This document shows positions 30,396 through 39,635 of a stretch of 64,000 nucleotides of DNA, piece by piece. Positions within the stretch are counted from its first letter, which is position 1. Each line of letters opens with the position of its first letter. Origin of the DNA: Cyanobacteria bacterium SZAS-4 (GTDB lineage Bacteria > Cyanobacteriota > Vampirovibrionia > Obscuribacterales > Obscuribacteraceae); the NCBI GenBank assembly GCA_018266255.1, contig JAFEAT010000009.1, forward strand, positions 124,001-188,000. Reading direction: 5' to 3'. The notes under the pieces are model-generated. The model was not told the DNA's origin, searched no databases, and saw only the letters and a list, made by a program, of their open reading frames with translations. The position numbers and the translations under genes were made by a program.

Positions 30396-30512
30396 TTAGA
30401 AAGCCACGTAGATGAATGGCTTACTCGGAACACTAATTCTATAGAGCATGAAGTGCGCCGTAACGCCGACACAAAGCCCTAGAATAATAGAAAGGACGAT
30501 TCGAAAGTTCAT
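30396..30512 (-). CDS. 38-aa single-helix DltX-like microprotein with C-terminal tyrosine motif
   Basis: A small gene translated from an ATG at 30512 that overlaps the TGA of the SGNH gene (ATGA), followed 7 nt later by the MBOAT start. The product has one hydrophobic helix (about residues 4-23, IVLSIILGLCVGVTAHFMLY) and ends in KPFIYVAF. The final eight residues match those of the MBOAT at 20293 (KPFIYFRF), with Tyr fourth from the end in both. In Gram-positive dlt operons DltX is likewise a short one-helix protein whose C-terminal tyrosine motif serves the MBOAT DltB. I infer the same role here: an acyl carrier between the MBOAT and the SGNH protein. Confidence 0.82.
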   Translation of the reverse strand: MNFRIVLSIILGLCVGVTAHFMLYRISVPSKPFIYVAF

Positions 30513-31786
30513 TTAAACCTCTCGATTTTGTCTGACATTGATTGAATTTGATGGGCGACAAGAATCGCAACTTTCTCGCCACCAAGCGCGTTCAGGTGAA
30601 GTCTGTCGAAAAAATCTTCATCAACGAGGTTGGTCGCCGACACGGTCTGCAAACCTGCGTGTTGCCAGCGTTTGACACCGTACTCATATAGCAAGTGGTC
30701 CCGCCGTTGTTCATCGGCAGTAAGCTTGTTTACGAAATAATGGCAGTTTGGCGTAAACACAACAAGCACGTGTTCGCGCATCGATGCTGGTATCACATGT
30801 GATATCTCATGCTCTATCCTTTGCCATTCGCTTTCCACTGGCTGCCAATCTCCAGCAGCATTCATCGAAAAGACATGGGAAGAGGTGTCGCGTATAATCT
30901 TTTTCTCTAGCGTCTCTTCATCTTTGAAGCGCGTGGCAAGAGGGGCCGATTCTGGCTCTATATCTTGGGTTTTGCGACGAGGTCCAAACGGATTCGGGCC
31001 CGCCCGCCAGACGGTCGAAAAGCCCTTCATAGCTACAGCATTCCACAAGTCGCTGAAATAGAAAACGCTATCCAACCTGTTTCGCAAATCAGTCTCAACG
31101 CTTTTTTCCGCTTCGACACCTGTGAGTGATTTCAAGTTTTCGGAAACGCTATTTTTCCGTTCTGCATCATCGAGCAGGAATCCACGATAGAGCGCCTGTC
31201 CGTAAAGATAGCCGTACCTTTCACTACTACCTCCCGGCAGTCCCACAGAAACTGGTGGTGTATTTGTCACGTAAATGGTTTTTGGATATTCCTTGCATAG
31301 GCTCTCTGCTGCGATGTATCCGGCTTCAAACGGAAGCGCGCTGCGAAAAGCAAAATTGCAGACACAATAACGATCACCAAGAAGGCGCTGTAACTTATCA
31401 GTCCAAATCTTTTCGCGGGGCTGTCCAACCCCATTGAAAATCGAGCTTCCGCCTACGATAACGAGAATCTGCCCCGGTTTGAGCTTCTGACGAACAACCG
31501 CTCTCATTTGAGAAATCGTCGGGAAATAATTAGTTTCAAGGCTTATGCCAGGGTAAAAGCGTTGAAAGTTTTTGAACCAATTTATTTTTGTGGAAGCATA
31601 GCCGAGCAGACAGCAGATCGCGAAGCCAATCACAGCGCTGACAAGGAAAGCTTTACCCGAGAGATTTGCAGATAGATAGGAAAACAGATCGAATTGACTA
31701 AGCTTATCTGTCCACGTAGACACATGAGGACGACCCGCTGTCGCGTCGGAGTCATGCTCATCAGATGAAAGAGTAGGATGCGGCAT
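30509..31786 (-). CDS. SGNH-hydrolase-like membrane-anchored protein of the second acylation module
   Basis: A 425-aa protein. About 45 N-terminal polar residues precede one membrane helix (about 46-66, AFLVSAVIGFAICCLLGYAS), so the SGNH domain is extracytoplasmic. Block I is IVGGSSIFNGVGQ (Ser nucleophile) and the Asp-His pair is FFDRLHLNALGG. The middle of the domain is long and variable. It is the first gene of the operon with the 38-aa microprotein (4-nt overlap) and the MBOAT, so it probably performs the final transfer of the acyl group to a glycan. It is divergent from the large membrane protein gene at 31862. Confidence 0.87.
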   Translation of the reverse strand: MPHPTLSSDEHDSDATAGRPHVSTWTDKLSQFDLFSYLSANLSGKAFLVSAVIGFAICCLLGYASTKINWFKNFQRFYPGISLETNYFPTISQMRAVVRQKLKPGQILVIVGGSSIFNGVGQPREKIWTDKLQRLLGDRYCVCNFAFRSALPFEAGYIAAESLCKEYPKTIYVTNTPPVSVGLPGGSSERYGYLYGQALYRGFLLDDAERKNSVSENLKSLTGVEAEKSVETDLRNRLDSVFYFSDLWNAVAMKGFSTVWRAGPNPFGPRRKTQDIEPESAPLATRFKDEETLEKKIIRDTSSHVFSMNAAGDWQPVESEWQRIEHEISHVIPASMREHVLVVFTPNCHYFVNKLTADEQRRDHLLYEYGVKRWQHAGLQTVSATNLVDEDFFDRLHLNALGGEKVAILVAHQIQSMSDKIERFK

Positions 31787-31861
31787 ACTTGAATGAACAG
31801 AAAATCATTTTTGATTGATGACCAACATAGCCAAAGACTCGAGATTATACCCTGATATAGT

Positions 31862-33979
31862 TTGTCTCTCAGTAACACGAGCCCATCTTTGAAAACGTCC
31901 TCTATTGCCCGCGCTACATCAAATTTGACGCACCATTGGGAGTGCATATCTCTCATTGCAATTACTTTCATCCTGTTTCTACCCGTTATAAACAATCCAC
32001 ATTGGGGACAGTTTGATGACGCGGTTCTTAGTTTGCAGAATGGACGCCGCGCTCTTGACGATCCGAGCTTCACGCGCAGTTTACTGACCACTGGCGGCAC
32101 ACGAGTTGGAATTTTTCTCTGGGCTGTGACTTTGTGGAAAGTCTTCGCAGGTAATCCAGCTGGTTATTACATAACAAACTTTGTCATTTTTGCTGCAACA
32201 GCCTGCCTTCTATATTGGATTTGCTTCCAACTAACGCGAAAACGCTTTCTCAGCGCCATCTCAAGCGCCTGCATATTTACTGCCGCTGGTTTGTTCGAAG
32301 TTATTTACACACTAGACAAGCAAGAATTGTTCTTGCCACTTCTGTTTGCAATCGTCATTTTGGCGCACATTTACTCACTAACGTGCAGAAAATTCACCTT
32401 CTTTATCGACCTGATGCTGTGTTTGGTATGCTCCGTTGCCTCGTACTATACGAAGGAATGCAGCGCTATCCTCTGCGTTTTCAGTGCTTCATTTTTTTTG
32501 GCCGTTTTATTGAGCAGTAAAAAACTCGTCGACCCACAAGCAAAAATAGCAGTGGCAAAAACAGCTGTTTTTTCGATTGCCACCATCGCACCGTATCTGT
32601 ACATTCACGGTTTAACGCCGCCGACCAACGGATACATTCAGCTCACTTTCGTGCCGGCAGTTTTGCTGAGAAAATTCTGGCTGCTTGTTAATATCGATCC
32701 TGTTTTTTTCGTGATTTTGGTTCTAGTAACGGTCTCGTGGCTGAAGCTTACTTTTTCCAGAGACACTGACAGATCTCAACTATGGTGGCGAGCGCTAACA
32801 GCGTGCACGGTGTCAACGTGGATAACAATTGCCGCTCTACTCTGTTACGACACAGGTCGCGTATTGCTTCTCTATATCTGGCTGCCAGTCTACGCTTTCT
32901 TACTACCGGCATTTGCTTGCTCGCTCGATCAGCTTAAGAGTTCAACCATTCAACTGCGCATCAGAAAATTCGTTTTAGTGGCGGTCCTAATTGCGACCAT
33001 CAGCCAACTTCCGGCGCGCGCAGTGCAAGGTCAATTTCAGTTTCAAATGGACGCACTAATGGCTGCACTATCAGAACAGCTAGCCGAGATGGCGAGGCAG
33101 AAACAGGGGCAAGTCTTGGGCGCCATGCCGTTTTTCGAGACTGGAAACTCGGAGGTTCCTGAACAACTAGAATGTTACGTTCGAAGCAGATTGCAGCAGA
33201 ACTACTATGACAAAAAGACGGAGAAAACCGATCAGTATAAATTTGCGATGCTAAATTTTCTATCGACTGATTGTCGGAAAAAACACCTCGAATCTGACCC
33301 GGCAGATGTTTTTAGATTGGAAGAGTTTCGAGGTGTAAACCCCGCTTACAAAGACCAATGTCCAACAAATTATGTTGGCTGGAGCGGCATTCAGTTATTG
33401 GCAGCCAGCACTCCAGAGCAGAACATGGTGAGACGACCATTTGCGGCGGGCAACTTGCTTTTGGTGCCCTACGGTGACATCACACACGCGGCGATTCGGT
33501 ATAGAGGTAGCGGCATATTTTCCTATCTCTGGCAGTCTCAACTGTTTGTATTTCCGCAACTAACGTTGCAGGAACGTGGCAATGTCGAACGAAAGATTAC
33601 GTTGCTCGGAGGGCATCGCAGAACGATGGGATGGCGAATTTTTGAAGTAACCGACTCTCAACCACTGGCAGCTAAACTCAAGCTTGACGGGTTATTGTCG
33701 GACGATGAACCGCTTTTCTACAAATATGACGAGAGCAAACCGGTACTGAAAATCAAAATTAGAGAACCTTTTTCGGCACCAATCACTTGCACATTTTTTG
33801 ATGGAACAAAAATAACAGTGTCAAAGGAATCTGGTAGCAACGCCATTTTTGACATTCCGCTGAAAGATGGTGCCGAGGCAAAGAAGCCACTATGGCTGAA
33901 ACTGAAAAGTTCTGATAGCTCGCAAATAATCTACGTCGACAAAATGGAACTATCTACACGCTCGAAAAGCACGATTTAA
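31862..33979 (+). CDS. Large polytopic membrane protein, putative GT-C-type (paralogue of 27014-29179)
   Basis: A 705-aa protein with about 9-10 membrane helices in the first 380 residues and a soluble C-terminal domain. The first external loop has NPHWGQFDDAVLSL with a pair of Asp residues, and LFEVIYTLDKQELFLPLLF follows. It matches the 721-aa protein at 27014 from end to end, including the C-terminal part (GNLLLVPYGDITHAAIRYRG and GWRIFEV). The start is TTG at 31862 or a nearby TTG; no clear ribosome site was seen. The GT-C assignment is tentative. The last 60 residues resemble a small beta domain. Confidence 0.83.
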   Translation: MSLSNTSPSLKTSSIARATSNLTHHWECISLIAITFILFLPVINNPHWGQFDDAVLSLQNGRRALDDPSFTRSLLTTGGTRVGIFLWAVTLWKVFAGNPAGYYITNFVIFAATACLLYWICFQLTRKRFLSAISSACIFTAAGLFEVIYTLDKQELFLPLLFAIVILAHIYSLTCRKFTFFIDLMLCLVCSVASYYTKECSAILCVFSASFFLAVLLSSKKLVDPQAKIAVAKTAVFSIATIAPYLYIHGLTPPTNGYIQLTFVPAVLLRKFWLLVNIDPVFFVILVLVTVSWLKLTFSRDTDRSQLWWRALTACTVSTWITIAALLCYDTGRVLLLYIWLPVYAFLLPAFACSLDQLKSSTIQLRIRKFVLVAVLIATISQLPARAVQGQFQFQMDALMAALSEQLAEMARQKQGQVLGAMPFFETGNSEVPEQLECYVRSRLQQNYYDKKTEKTDQYKFAMLNFLSTDCRKKHLESDPADVFRLEEFRGVNPAYKDQCPTNYVGWSGIQLLAASTPEQNMVRRPFAAGNLLLVPYGDITHAAIRYRGSGIFSYLWQSQLFVFPQLTLQERGNVERKITLLGGHRRTMGWRIFEVTDSQPLAAKLKLDGLLSDDEPLFYKYDESKPVLKIKIREPFSAPITCTFFDGTKITVSKESGSNAIFDIPLKDGAEAKKPLWLKLKSSDSSQIIYVDKMELSTRSKSTI

Positions 33980-34035
33980 ACTCGATCTCAGCTCCTTGCG
34001 ATGAGGAGTTTATTGCCTTATTTAGCTTACGAGAT

Positions 34036-35127
34036 CTACTGCCTAAGAGCAGTGTCGCTCTGCGATACACACGGTTGCAGGTCTTCAATTAGCCGCTCAG
34101 TACGAATAGGTCTACCGAGTTTATTCAAATGATAGTGGTGGTCGAAAATCATTTTGTCGGGGAAGACATACCGAGCTGGAGAGCCCAAAATAGGGACGCG
34201 CACTTTGTTTTTGCACTGCTCCATTAATTGATTGATTTTCGTTTCAAACTTTTCGTACATCACATGTGGCACCGGAGGTGGTATCAATACAAACTGAACT
34301 CCGCGTGCATTGCAGAAGTCAGCAAACTTGTTCATCTCAGAGGCTGCCACATCGCCAACATCATTGCACACCAACAAATCATTGACTTTGTCGACATTTG
34401 CATCGTGCTGTTGATGCAAATGCCAGGTCAAATCACCGCATTTGTCCAGATTTTTGTCGTTAATCATTATCATAGGAAGGTGAAATTTTCCGTCCGTCCA
34501 GACGCAGCGCCCAGTGAAAATTTTGCTCAAGTGTTTGAACGTATAATTGATTTTGTCGAAACCTTCCTCTCGCAACCTCAAAACATATTTCCATTTCTGA
34601 TCGACGCTGCAACAGTTAGAGGTCAGCATCCACTCGATAGCACGGGGGTAGCCGTCCAAGATATCAGCCATTACGAGAGTGTTTTCGTACTGGCTAGACA
34701 GTATCGAATATTCCGGTGACAAAACCACTATGTCGCCGCGGTGGAGCGAGCCCTTAATCTCTTCGAAGAGATATGGCAGAGTGAACATCAAACACAGTCC
34801 CATGTTAACAACGGGCCGGTGCAGCCTCTGCTCCATCGCCGGTCCATCAACGCCAAACAGGAGATTAGAACCACCGATCAAAACGATCTTGGGAGAAGGT
34901 GTAGACTCCAAAATCTGATGCTTTGTCTTCAAAATACCGAAGCAATTTGGGTCGTCCAGCGTAGGTACTGCCAGCGCAAATCCAAAAACAATCAGGTGAA
35001 ACAGCACAAAGAGCGCAATTGCCGTGAGACTGCACGGAAATCGCAAGTGCTGACGCGAAGATAGCGGCAAGTCTGGTAGAACTTGCTCGTGCAGAGGAGC
35101 TGTAACGTTTGTGGTCGAGGCAGACAA
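34036..35127 (-). CDS. SGNH-like membrane-anchored protein without adjacent MBOAT
   Basis: A 363-aa protein with one N-terminal membrane helix (about residues 33-55, LTAIALFVLFHLIVFGFALAV) and an SGNH-like domain: IVLIGGSNLLFGVDG (block I) and FDHHYHLNKLGRPIR (Asp-His). It is the third protein of this kind in the window but has no MBOAT next to it; it might share one of the two others. It is convergent with the large membrane protein gene and has no co-directional close neighbour. Confidence 0.82.
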   Translation of the reverse strand: MSASTTNVTAPLHEQVLPDLPLSSRQHLRFPCSLTAIALFVLFHLIVFGFALAVPTLDDPNCFGILKTKHQILESTPSPKIVLIGGSNLLFGVDGPAMEQRLHRPVVNMGLCLMFTLPYLFEEIKGSLHRGDIVVLSPEYSILSSQYENTLVMADILDGYPRAIEWMLTSNCCSVDQKWKYVLRLREEGFDKINYTFKHLSKIFTGRCVWTDGKFHLPMIMINDKNLDKCGDLTWHLHQQHDANVDKVNDLLVCNDVGDVAASEMNKFADFCNARGVQFVLIPPPVPHVMYEKFETKINQLMEQCKNKVRVPILGSPARYVFPDKMIFDHHYHLNKLGRPIRTERLIEDLQPCVSQSDTALRQ

Positions 35128-35314
35128 GAACAGTGCCTTTCGTGAACAGTGCCAACCATTTTCGCATTCGTCTGTTGAAAACCTATGACACGAAACTCAG
35201 ATTCGCCAGGGCGGCTCTTGCTAATCGAAATCTGGGCAATTTCGATTAAAAACAGCTAAACTAATGTCGACGCCGATCCTGACAGCTCTACAACAAATGA
35301 GCGGCTTACCAGAA

Positions 35315-36580
35315 TCAGAACTTGCCCGAATACACCTTCAAAGTTTCGTTGACACACTGTGTCCACCCAAACAATTCATTGGCCGCGTCAGCCGCGTTCG
35401 CACCAATTCTGGCTCTTAAATCATTATCTGAACGTAGCTTGTTAACTGCCTCTACTAGCGACTGAGGACTGTTGGGTTTGGCAAACAAAACATTTTCACG
35501 GTCAACAAATATTGGTTCAGTCGAATCACTGTGCGTGACGACAATTGGCAGTCCATGTGCTGCGGCAAACCAAAACGAACTATTATGCGAATTGATGCCG
35601 CTGCTGAATGGAAAAACACAAACGTCAGACAATCGAAGCCTCCGGGATGGTTCAAGACTGCCGTAGGGCGCATAACTAGACCAAACTACTCGTTCGTAAA
35701 TTTCCAAATCGTGGGCAAGTTTCTTCAGCTCATTGAGGTAGTCGGGGCGACCCTCGCGCTTCAAAACGTAAGGTTCTGGAACATCCCCAACGATCATCAG
35801 CTTCACCTCTCGAGCTGACGAGCGAAGTATTTTGACGGCTTCAAACAACGTCTCAATTCCTTTGCCTGGATAAATGTATCCGTAGAAGCCGAGAAGCAGG
35901 TCGCTGTCGTTGGTTAACCCAAGTCGAGCACGCTCAGATCGTCGCTCCTTCTCGGATAGCGTTGGTGACACTGGCATTATCGGTGGTGGCGGAATGGCGA
36001 CAGACTTAGCTGCTACTTCAATCTGGCGTTGAATCAATTCTTTCCGATCGCGCTCGCTCAGCGTGATAATCGCATCACTGTCACGCAGCAAAGTTCCGTA
36101 CTCATAACTGATACCAGTTCGTCCAGCAAGTAGACTTGCTGCATAGCGTGACGCAGCGCGAGCAAAATTGCTCTTGTCTCGTCTTATTCCACCGAGCGAT
36201 TCGATGTGGACGATGACTCGTATATTCGGGCAACTCCGCTTAATCAAAGTCGGCAGAAAACTAATGCTCGGATGGTCGTGATACATCCATCCAGTAAATA
36301 CGATGTCCACAACATCAGGCTTTACCTTTCCGACAATCGAGACAGTCTTTTGAATCGTTTGCCAATTCCACTTTTGACTAACCCTATGCATGTGGATCAA
36401 TGCATCATGAGATACGGCACCGTCACCGGCGATAACAGATACATCAACTTCCCTGGCGGCCAATTCAGACGCAAGACGATGGACAAAATCGGCTCCACCT
36501 GTCCTGAGTGGCGGAAAAGCTGCAGTGATGAACAGGGCCTTCAATTCTCGGGCTCCGATGACTTCGCGAACGGATCGCAC
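35315..36580 (-). CDS. GT4 family glycosyltransferase
   Basis: A 421-aa GT-B fold glycosyltransferase. The N-terminal domain begins KALFITAAFPPLRTGGADFVHRL, with the Gly-rich acceptor loop. The C-terminal domain has LLLGFYGYIYPGKGIETLFEAV and the donor-site region near FPFSSGINSHNSSFWFAAAHGLPIVVT. The usual E-x7-E pair is not clear at that site, so its donor contact may differ or the enzyme may be unusual. It is a single gene on the minus strand, divergent from the 72-aa protein gene. Confidence 0.93.
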   Translation of the reverse strand: MRSVREVIGARELKALFITAAFPPLRTGGADFVHRLASELAAREVDVSVIAGDGAVSHDALIHMHRVSQKWNWQTIQKTVSIVGKVKPDVVDIVFTGWMYHDHPSISFLPTLIKRSCPNIRVIVHIESLGGIRRDKSNFARAASRYAASLLAGRTGISYEYGTLLRDSDAIITLSERDRKELIQRQIEVAAKSVAIPPPPIMPVSPTLSEKERRSERARLGLTNDSDLLLGFYGYIYPGKGIETLFEAVKILRSSAREVKLMIVGDVPEPYVLKREGRPDYLNELKKLAHDLEIYERVVWSSYAPYGSLEPSRRLRLSDVCVFPFSSGINSHNSSFWFAAAHGLPIVVTHSDSTEPIFVDRENVLFAKPNSPQSLVEAVNKLRSDNDLRARIGANAADAANELFGWTQCVNETLKVYSGKF

Positions 36581-36724
36581 GCGTTCTCGACTCGGTCTAT
36601 TATAGGCACTTGAAATTTGCCGACCCTGAGCACATTAAAACCCGGAGGGTACCTCAGGTGAGGGACTGTCTGTTGGCAGCCGACAGGATAGGATAGATAC
36701 TGGAAGCCTGTCGGGGGAAGTATT

Positions 36725-36943
36725 TTGAGCGATATTGAGACGCTTAAGCTGGGAAGAGCGGTCCGAGAGTTTGACTCGGTTCATAAAAATCTGAAAGAGT
36801 TGGAAGACAAACATGGGCCTAACAGCCCACAGGTGCTCGAACTGCTGTCAGACATGGTCGAACGACTGAGTGCCCAGCAGGGCAATGAACTCTTTGTAAA
36901 TGCGTTACGCAGTCGCATTCAGAAGCTTCAAACGGCTGTTTAA
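36725..36943 (+). CDS. Small helical protein
   Basis: A 72-aa, charged, all-helical protein (for example FDSVHKNLKELEDKHGPNSPQVLELL) with no signal peptide, membrane segment or known motif. It starts with TTG at 36725 behind a strong GGGGGAAG site. It fits between two minus-strand genes and ends 3 nt before the convergent gene. The good ribosome site and the amphipathic pattern support it as real; function unknown. Confidence 0.65.
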   Translation: MSDIETLKLGRAVREFDSVHKNLKELEDKHGPNSPQVLELLSDMVERLSAQQGNELFVNALRSRIQKLQTAV

Positions 36944-36946
36944 CCG

Positions 36947-38671
36947 CTATCCTTTGGCTTTAGTGATAAGGGCAAATGACGCCAATTTGGTGACGATTAG
37001 CCACAGGAAGAAAACGCTCAAAGAAACGTTGCGCGCTTGAGCCCAAGCCACATCTGGAACGAATTCGTAGTGCAATTCGACACTCTTAGGCATGTCGACT
37101 GCAATACGGTGGTCGTGCTCTAATCGCTCGACTTCGCCTCCCTTTTGGAAGATGTGATTCCAGGGAAACTGCTGAATGTTGGTTTGAGCAACGCCGATTG
37201 GCGACGCCACCGGTCTCACGGTCCCGAATGTCTCAGTTGACGGTTCGAACGGGCAGTTATGACTCTGCGCAACGCGGTCAGGCGTAAGTTCCGGAAACAG
37301 ATTGGTCAAAGTGTACGCATCTGAACCGTAAAACGAATCCGGCATCTTCAAAAGTGAAGTCGTGAATGGTTTGGTTCTGGCGAATTCAGTGGCAACGGGC
37401 ACCATGACTTGCTGCGCGTGAAACAGTTTGATTGAAAGCCCGGCGAAAGAAAGCAGCAGCAGCGAGCAAAGGATCTTGGTGTTCTTAAGCAATTCAAGCT
37501 TTTTGTCGTTCCTCCAGAAAAGCAACATCGTGCCAAACAAGAGCGAGAAATTGATGTAACTGACTAATCGATAAGCAAATTGTATGGTGCGGAAATTGTG
37601 TCCAAGCTTGTCGAGCGTACCCTTCGTTGTAGAAGACCAGATCATCAGCAAAACGAGCACGCCAAAAGTCGCAACCGCAGCCCAAACACGCCTGTCATTA
37701 ATCGCACCACTCTTGCTCGTAGCAACGATACAAATAATGAACAGGAGCAGCAAGGGAAAGTTGATTTGAGTGTCGAGGTGCGGCGTCTTTGCACGGTCAT
37801 CGATCAACTTGTGCTTATAAGATTTGGTTTCGAGTGGAAACGGCATTAGTCGCGCATATAGAGAATCAAGACTGCGCGGGTAATAGCCGACATGTTTGAA
37901 GCTTGCAGCTAGAGCCATTTGCGGGGTGAATTTGGTCGTCACCATCACCCACGGAAGCAGAGTGCTCATGCCCAAAATGACCGGAATCAAAATTGGCAAA
38001 ATCAACTCTCTTATTTTGACGCGACTGATCAGAAGTGTCGAAGCAACTAAAATCGCCATGAAACAAGCGCCGTACAATGCAGTAATTGGGTGGCTTCCAG
38101 CCGATATGACAAAGAGAATGACAAACAAATTGCAAAGCAAAAATCGTCTCAATCCACTCTCTGCGTCCAGAGCAAAAAACCAAATCACGGCTGCACAAAC
38201 AAGCAATCCCGTTGCGAAGAACTCTGGAATTGCGCCCCGGTTGTAGAGATTCGTCATCGGATAAATTGCCCATGTGACGAAAGTCGCAACGCAAAAAGCT
38301 GGAAGCTTTTCTTGCATAACCTTACTTGCAAGTTTGAAGAGGAGACAGAATTGAAGAGCGTAAAGAGCGACCGCAATAAAGCGCACTGTTAGATCAGCGT
38401 TCCAGAAGAAGCTAAGAACACCCATTAATGGGAAAAATAGATAGCCGTAGAACACCGGATACGGCATGCCTATGAGATTGTATGTGTGTATCACGCCTGG
38501 AAAGTAATGCCGCTCAACTAAAAACGATGCGACGTAATTAGCGAGCCATACTTGATTCGGCCAATCCACCGCAAAATTCGAGTTGACATCCAGTAATGGT
38601 AAGCATGGCAAACAGACTGCAACAATGCTTGCAAGCCAATAACGCTTATCAATTCGTTCTGCCGCAGTCAA
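36947..38671 (-). CDS. Large polytopic membrane protein of the glycan locus
   Basis: A 574-aa protein with about 11-12 membrane helices and an external domain in the C-terminal third (TEFARTKPFTTSLLKMPDSF...), followed by a last helix (NVSLSVFFLWLIVTKLASFAL). The first loop has DVNSNFAVDWPNQVWLANY with an acidic residue as in GT-C enzymes and PTPS-related membrane proteins. I cannot name the family with certainty. It is the last gene of the minus-strand unit that includes the GDP-sugar enzymes, 43 bp after the GT2 gene. A role in adding a sugar from a lipid-linked donor is likely from context. Confidence 0.85.
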   Translation of the reverse strand: MTAAERIDKRYWLASIVAVCLPCLPLLDVNSNFAVDWPNQVWLANYVASFLVERHYFPGVIHTYNLIGMPYPVFYGYLFFPLMGVLSFFWNADLTVRFIAVALYALQFCLLFKLASKVMQEKLPAFCVATFVTWAIYPMTNLYNRGAIPEFFATGLLVCAAVIWFFALDAESGLRRFLLCNLFVILFVISAGSHPITALYGACFMAILVASTLLISRVKIRELILPILIPVILGMSTLLPWVMVTTKFTPQMALAASFKHVGYYPRSLDSLYARLMPFPLETKSYKHKLIDDRAKTPHLDTQINFPLLLLFIICIVATSKSGAINDRRVWAAVATFGVLVLLMIWSSTTKGTLDKLGHNFRTIQFAYRLVSYINFSLLFGTMLLFWRNDKKLELLKNTKILCSLLLLSFAGLSIKLFHAQQVMVPVATEFARTKPFTTSLLKMPDSFYGSDAYTLTNLFPELTPDRVAQSHNCPFEPSTETFGTVRPVASPIGVAQTNIQQFPWNHIFQKGGEVERLEHDHRIAVDMPKSVELHYEFVPDVAWAQARNVSLSVFFLWLIVTKLASFALITKAKG

Positions 38672-38714
38672 TTTATAGCCTGAAGTGTGTTAGTCCCAGT
38701 CTCGATGAGCAGTG

Positions 38715-39635
38715 CTACTTGGGCCTTTTGAAAACCCAATGATCGACGGGCGCAAATCGGCAAAGCATTTGCTTTAGCTTCACTTCCTCAATCCAGAGCT
38801 TGTCGTAGAAAGTAAAACGATCAAAGTTTTTCAATTTGCTAACTGTTGAATAGTGCTCCATAAATATATCCGACATCACGTCGGGCGGAGTGTTGATGCC
38901 AAAGTATTCTCTTTGCAGCTTGGCAATCTCAGGTAAGCCGGTGGATACCCACTCTTCTGTGCTCTTTTGACCCTCGTACCATCTGAAATATCCATAAACG
39001 CTATCAACTGATCGGAAGCGAGCACCATGCTTGAGAAATCTTAGCCACAGTTCGTAGTCCATCGCGAAGTGATAATCTTCATTCACTTTGGAGCCAGCCT
39101 TTTCGTAAATCGACTTTGTCCAGAAAGTACATTCCTGCGGGAGATAGCAGGCCATGTTTAGCTGCGCTTCGTCGAAGGCGCGATAGGGATACGACGCGAA
39201 AAAATATCCATTTATATCGATGTAATAACGCTTTCCATACACAACATCCACATCGGGGTTGCTAACAAGGAATTGAACGGCGTTTGACACCGTATGTGGT
39301 GAGGCGAAACAATCGTCAGAATTGAGATACGCAAGAATTTCGCCATCGCCAGACGCAAACCCTTTGTTGATGGCATCAGCCTGGCCCTTATCCTTGGCTT
39401 CGACAACTATGGAAATCTTTGAGCGGTATCGATCCAGGATACTGTGAGTTTCATCAGTCGACAAAGAGTCGAGAACTATGTATTGGATATTAGTATAGTC
39501 TTGCTTTAGCACGCTCAGGATAGTTCGCTCGATGAACTTACCTTGATTGTAGGAAGGCGTGACTATAGTTACTCTAGGCGTTTCCGAACTGAAGGGGCAC
39601 GCCGGATTTTTAGACACCAACGCACTGCTCGTCAT
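38715..39635 (-). CDS. GT2 glycosyltransferase
   Basis: A 306-aa family 2 glycosyltransferase: VTIVTPSYNQGKFIERTILSVL, IVLDSLSTDETHSIL, KGQADAINKGF, then the metal-binding LAYLNSDDCFASP and a catalytic-type region near YELWLRFLKHG. This subtype is common in O-antigen and exopolysaccharide loci. Its ATG overlaps the stop of the upstream coiled-coil protein gene (ATGA), showing coupling. Donor and acceptor cannot be read; GDP-fucose is a reasonable candidate because the pathway genes are in the same unit. Confidence 0.94.
   Translation of the reverse strand: MTSSALVSKNPACPFSSETPRVTIVTPSYNQGKFIERTILSVLKQDYTNIQYIVLDSLSTDETHSILDRYRSKISIVVEAKDKGQADAINKGFASGDGEILAYLNSDDCFASPHTVSNAVQFLVSNPDVDVVYGKRYYIDINGYFFASYPYRAFDEAQLNMACYLPQECTFWTKSIYEKAGSKVNEDYHFAMDYELWLRFLKHGARFRSVDSVYGYFRWYEGQKSTEEWVSTGLPEIAKLQREYFGINTPPDVMSDIFMEHYSTVSKLKNFDRFTFYDKLWIEEVKLKQMLCRFAPVDHWVFKRPK

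Noticed and set aside
30389..30472. A longer N-terminus for the second MBOAT
   Set aside because: It would overlap the microprotein gene; the later ATG has a good ribosome site and starts at the first helix.
33992..34008. Hairpin CTCCT...AGGAG after the large membrane protein gene
   Set aside because: Five-bp stem with a 7-nt loop and a weak T-rich tail; too weak to call.
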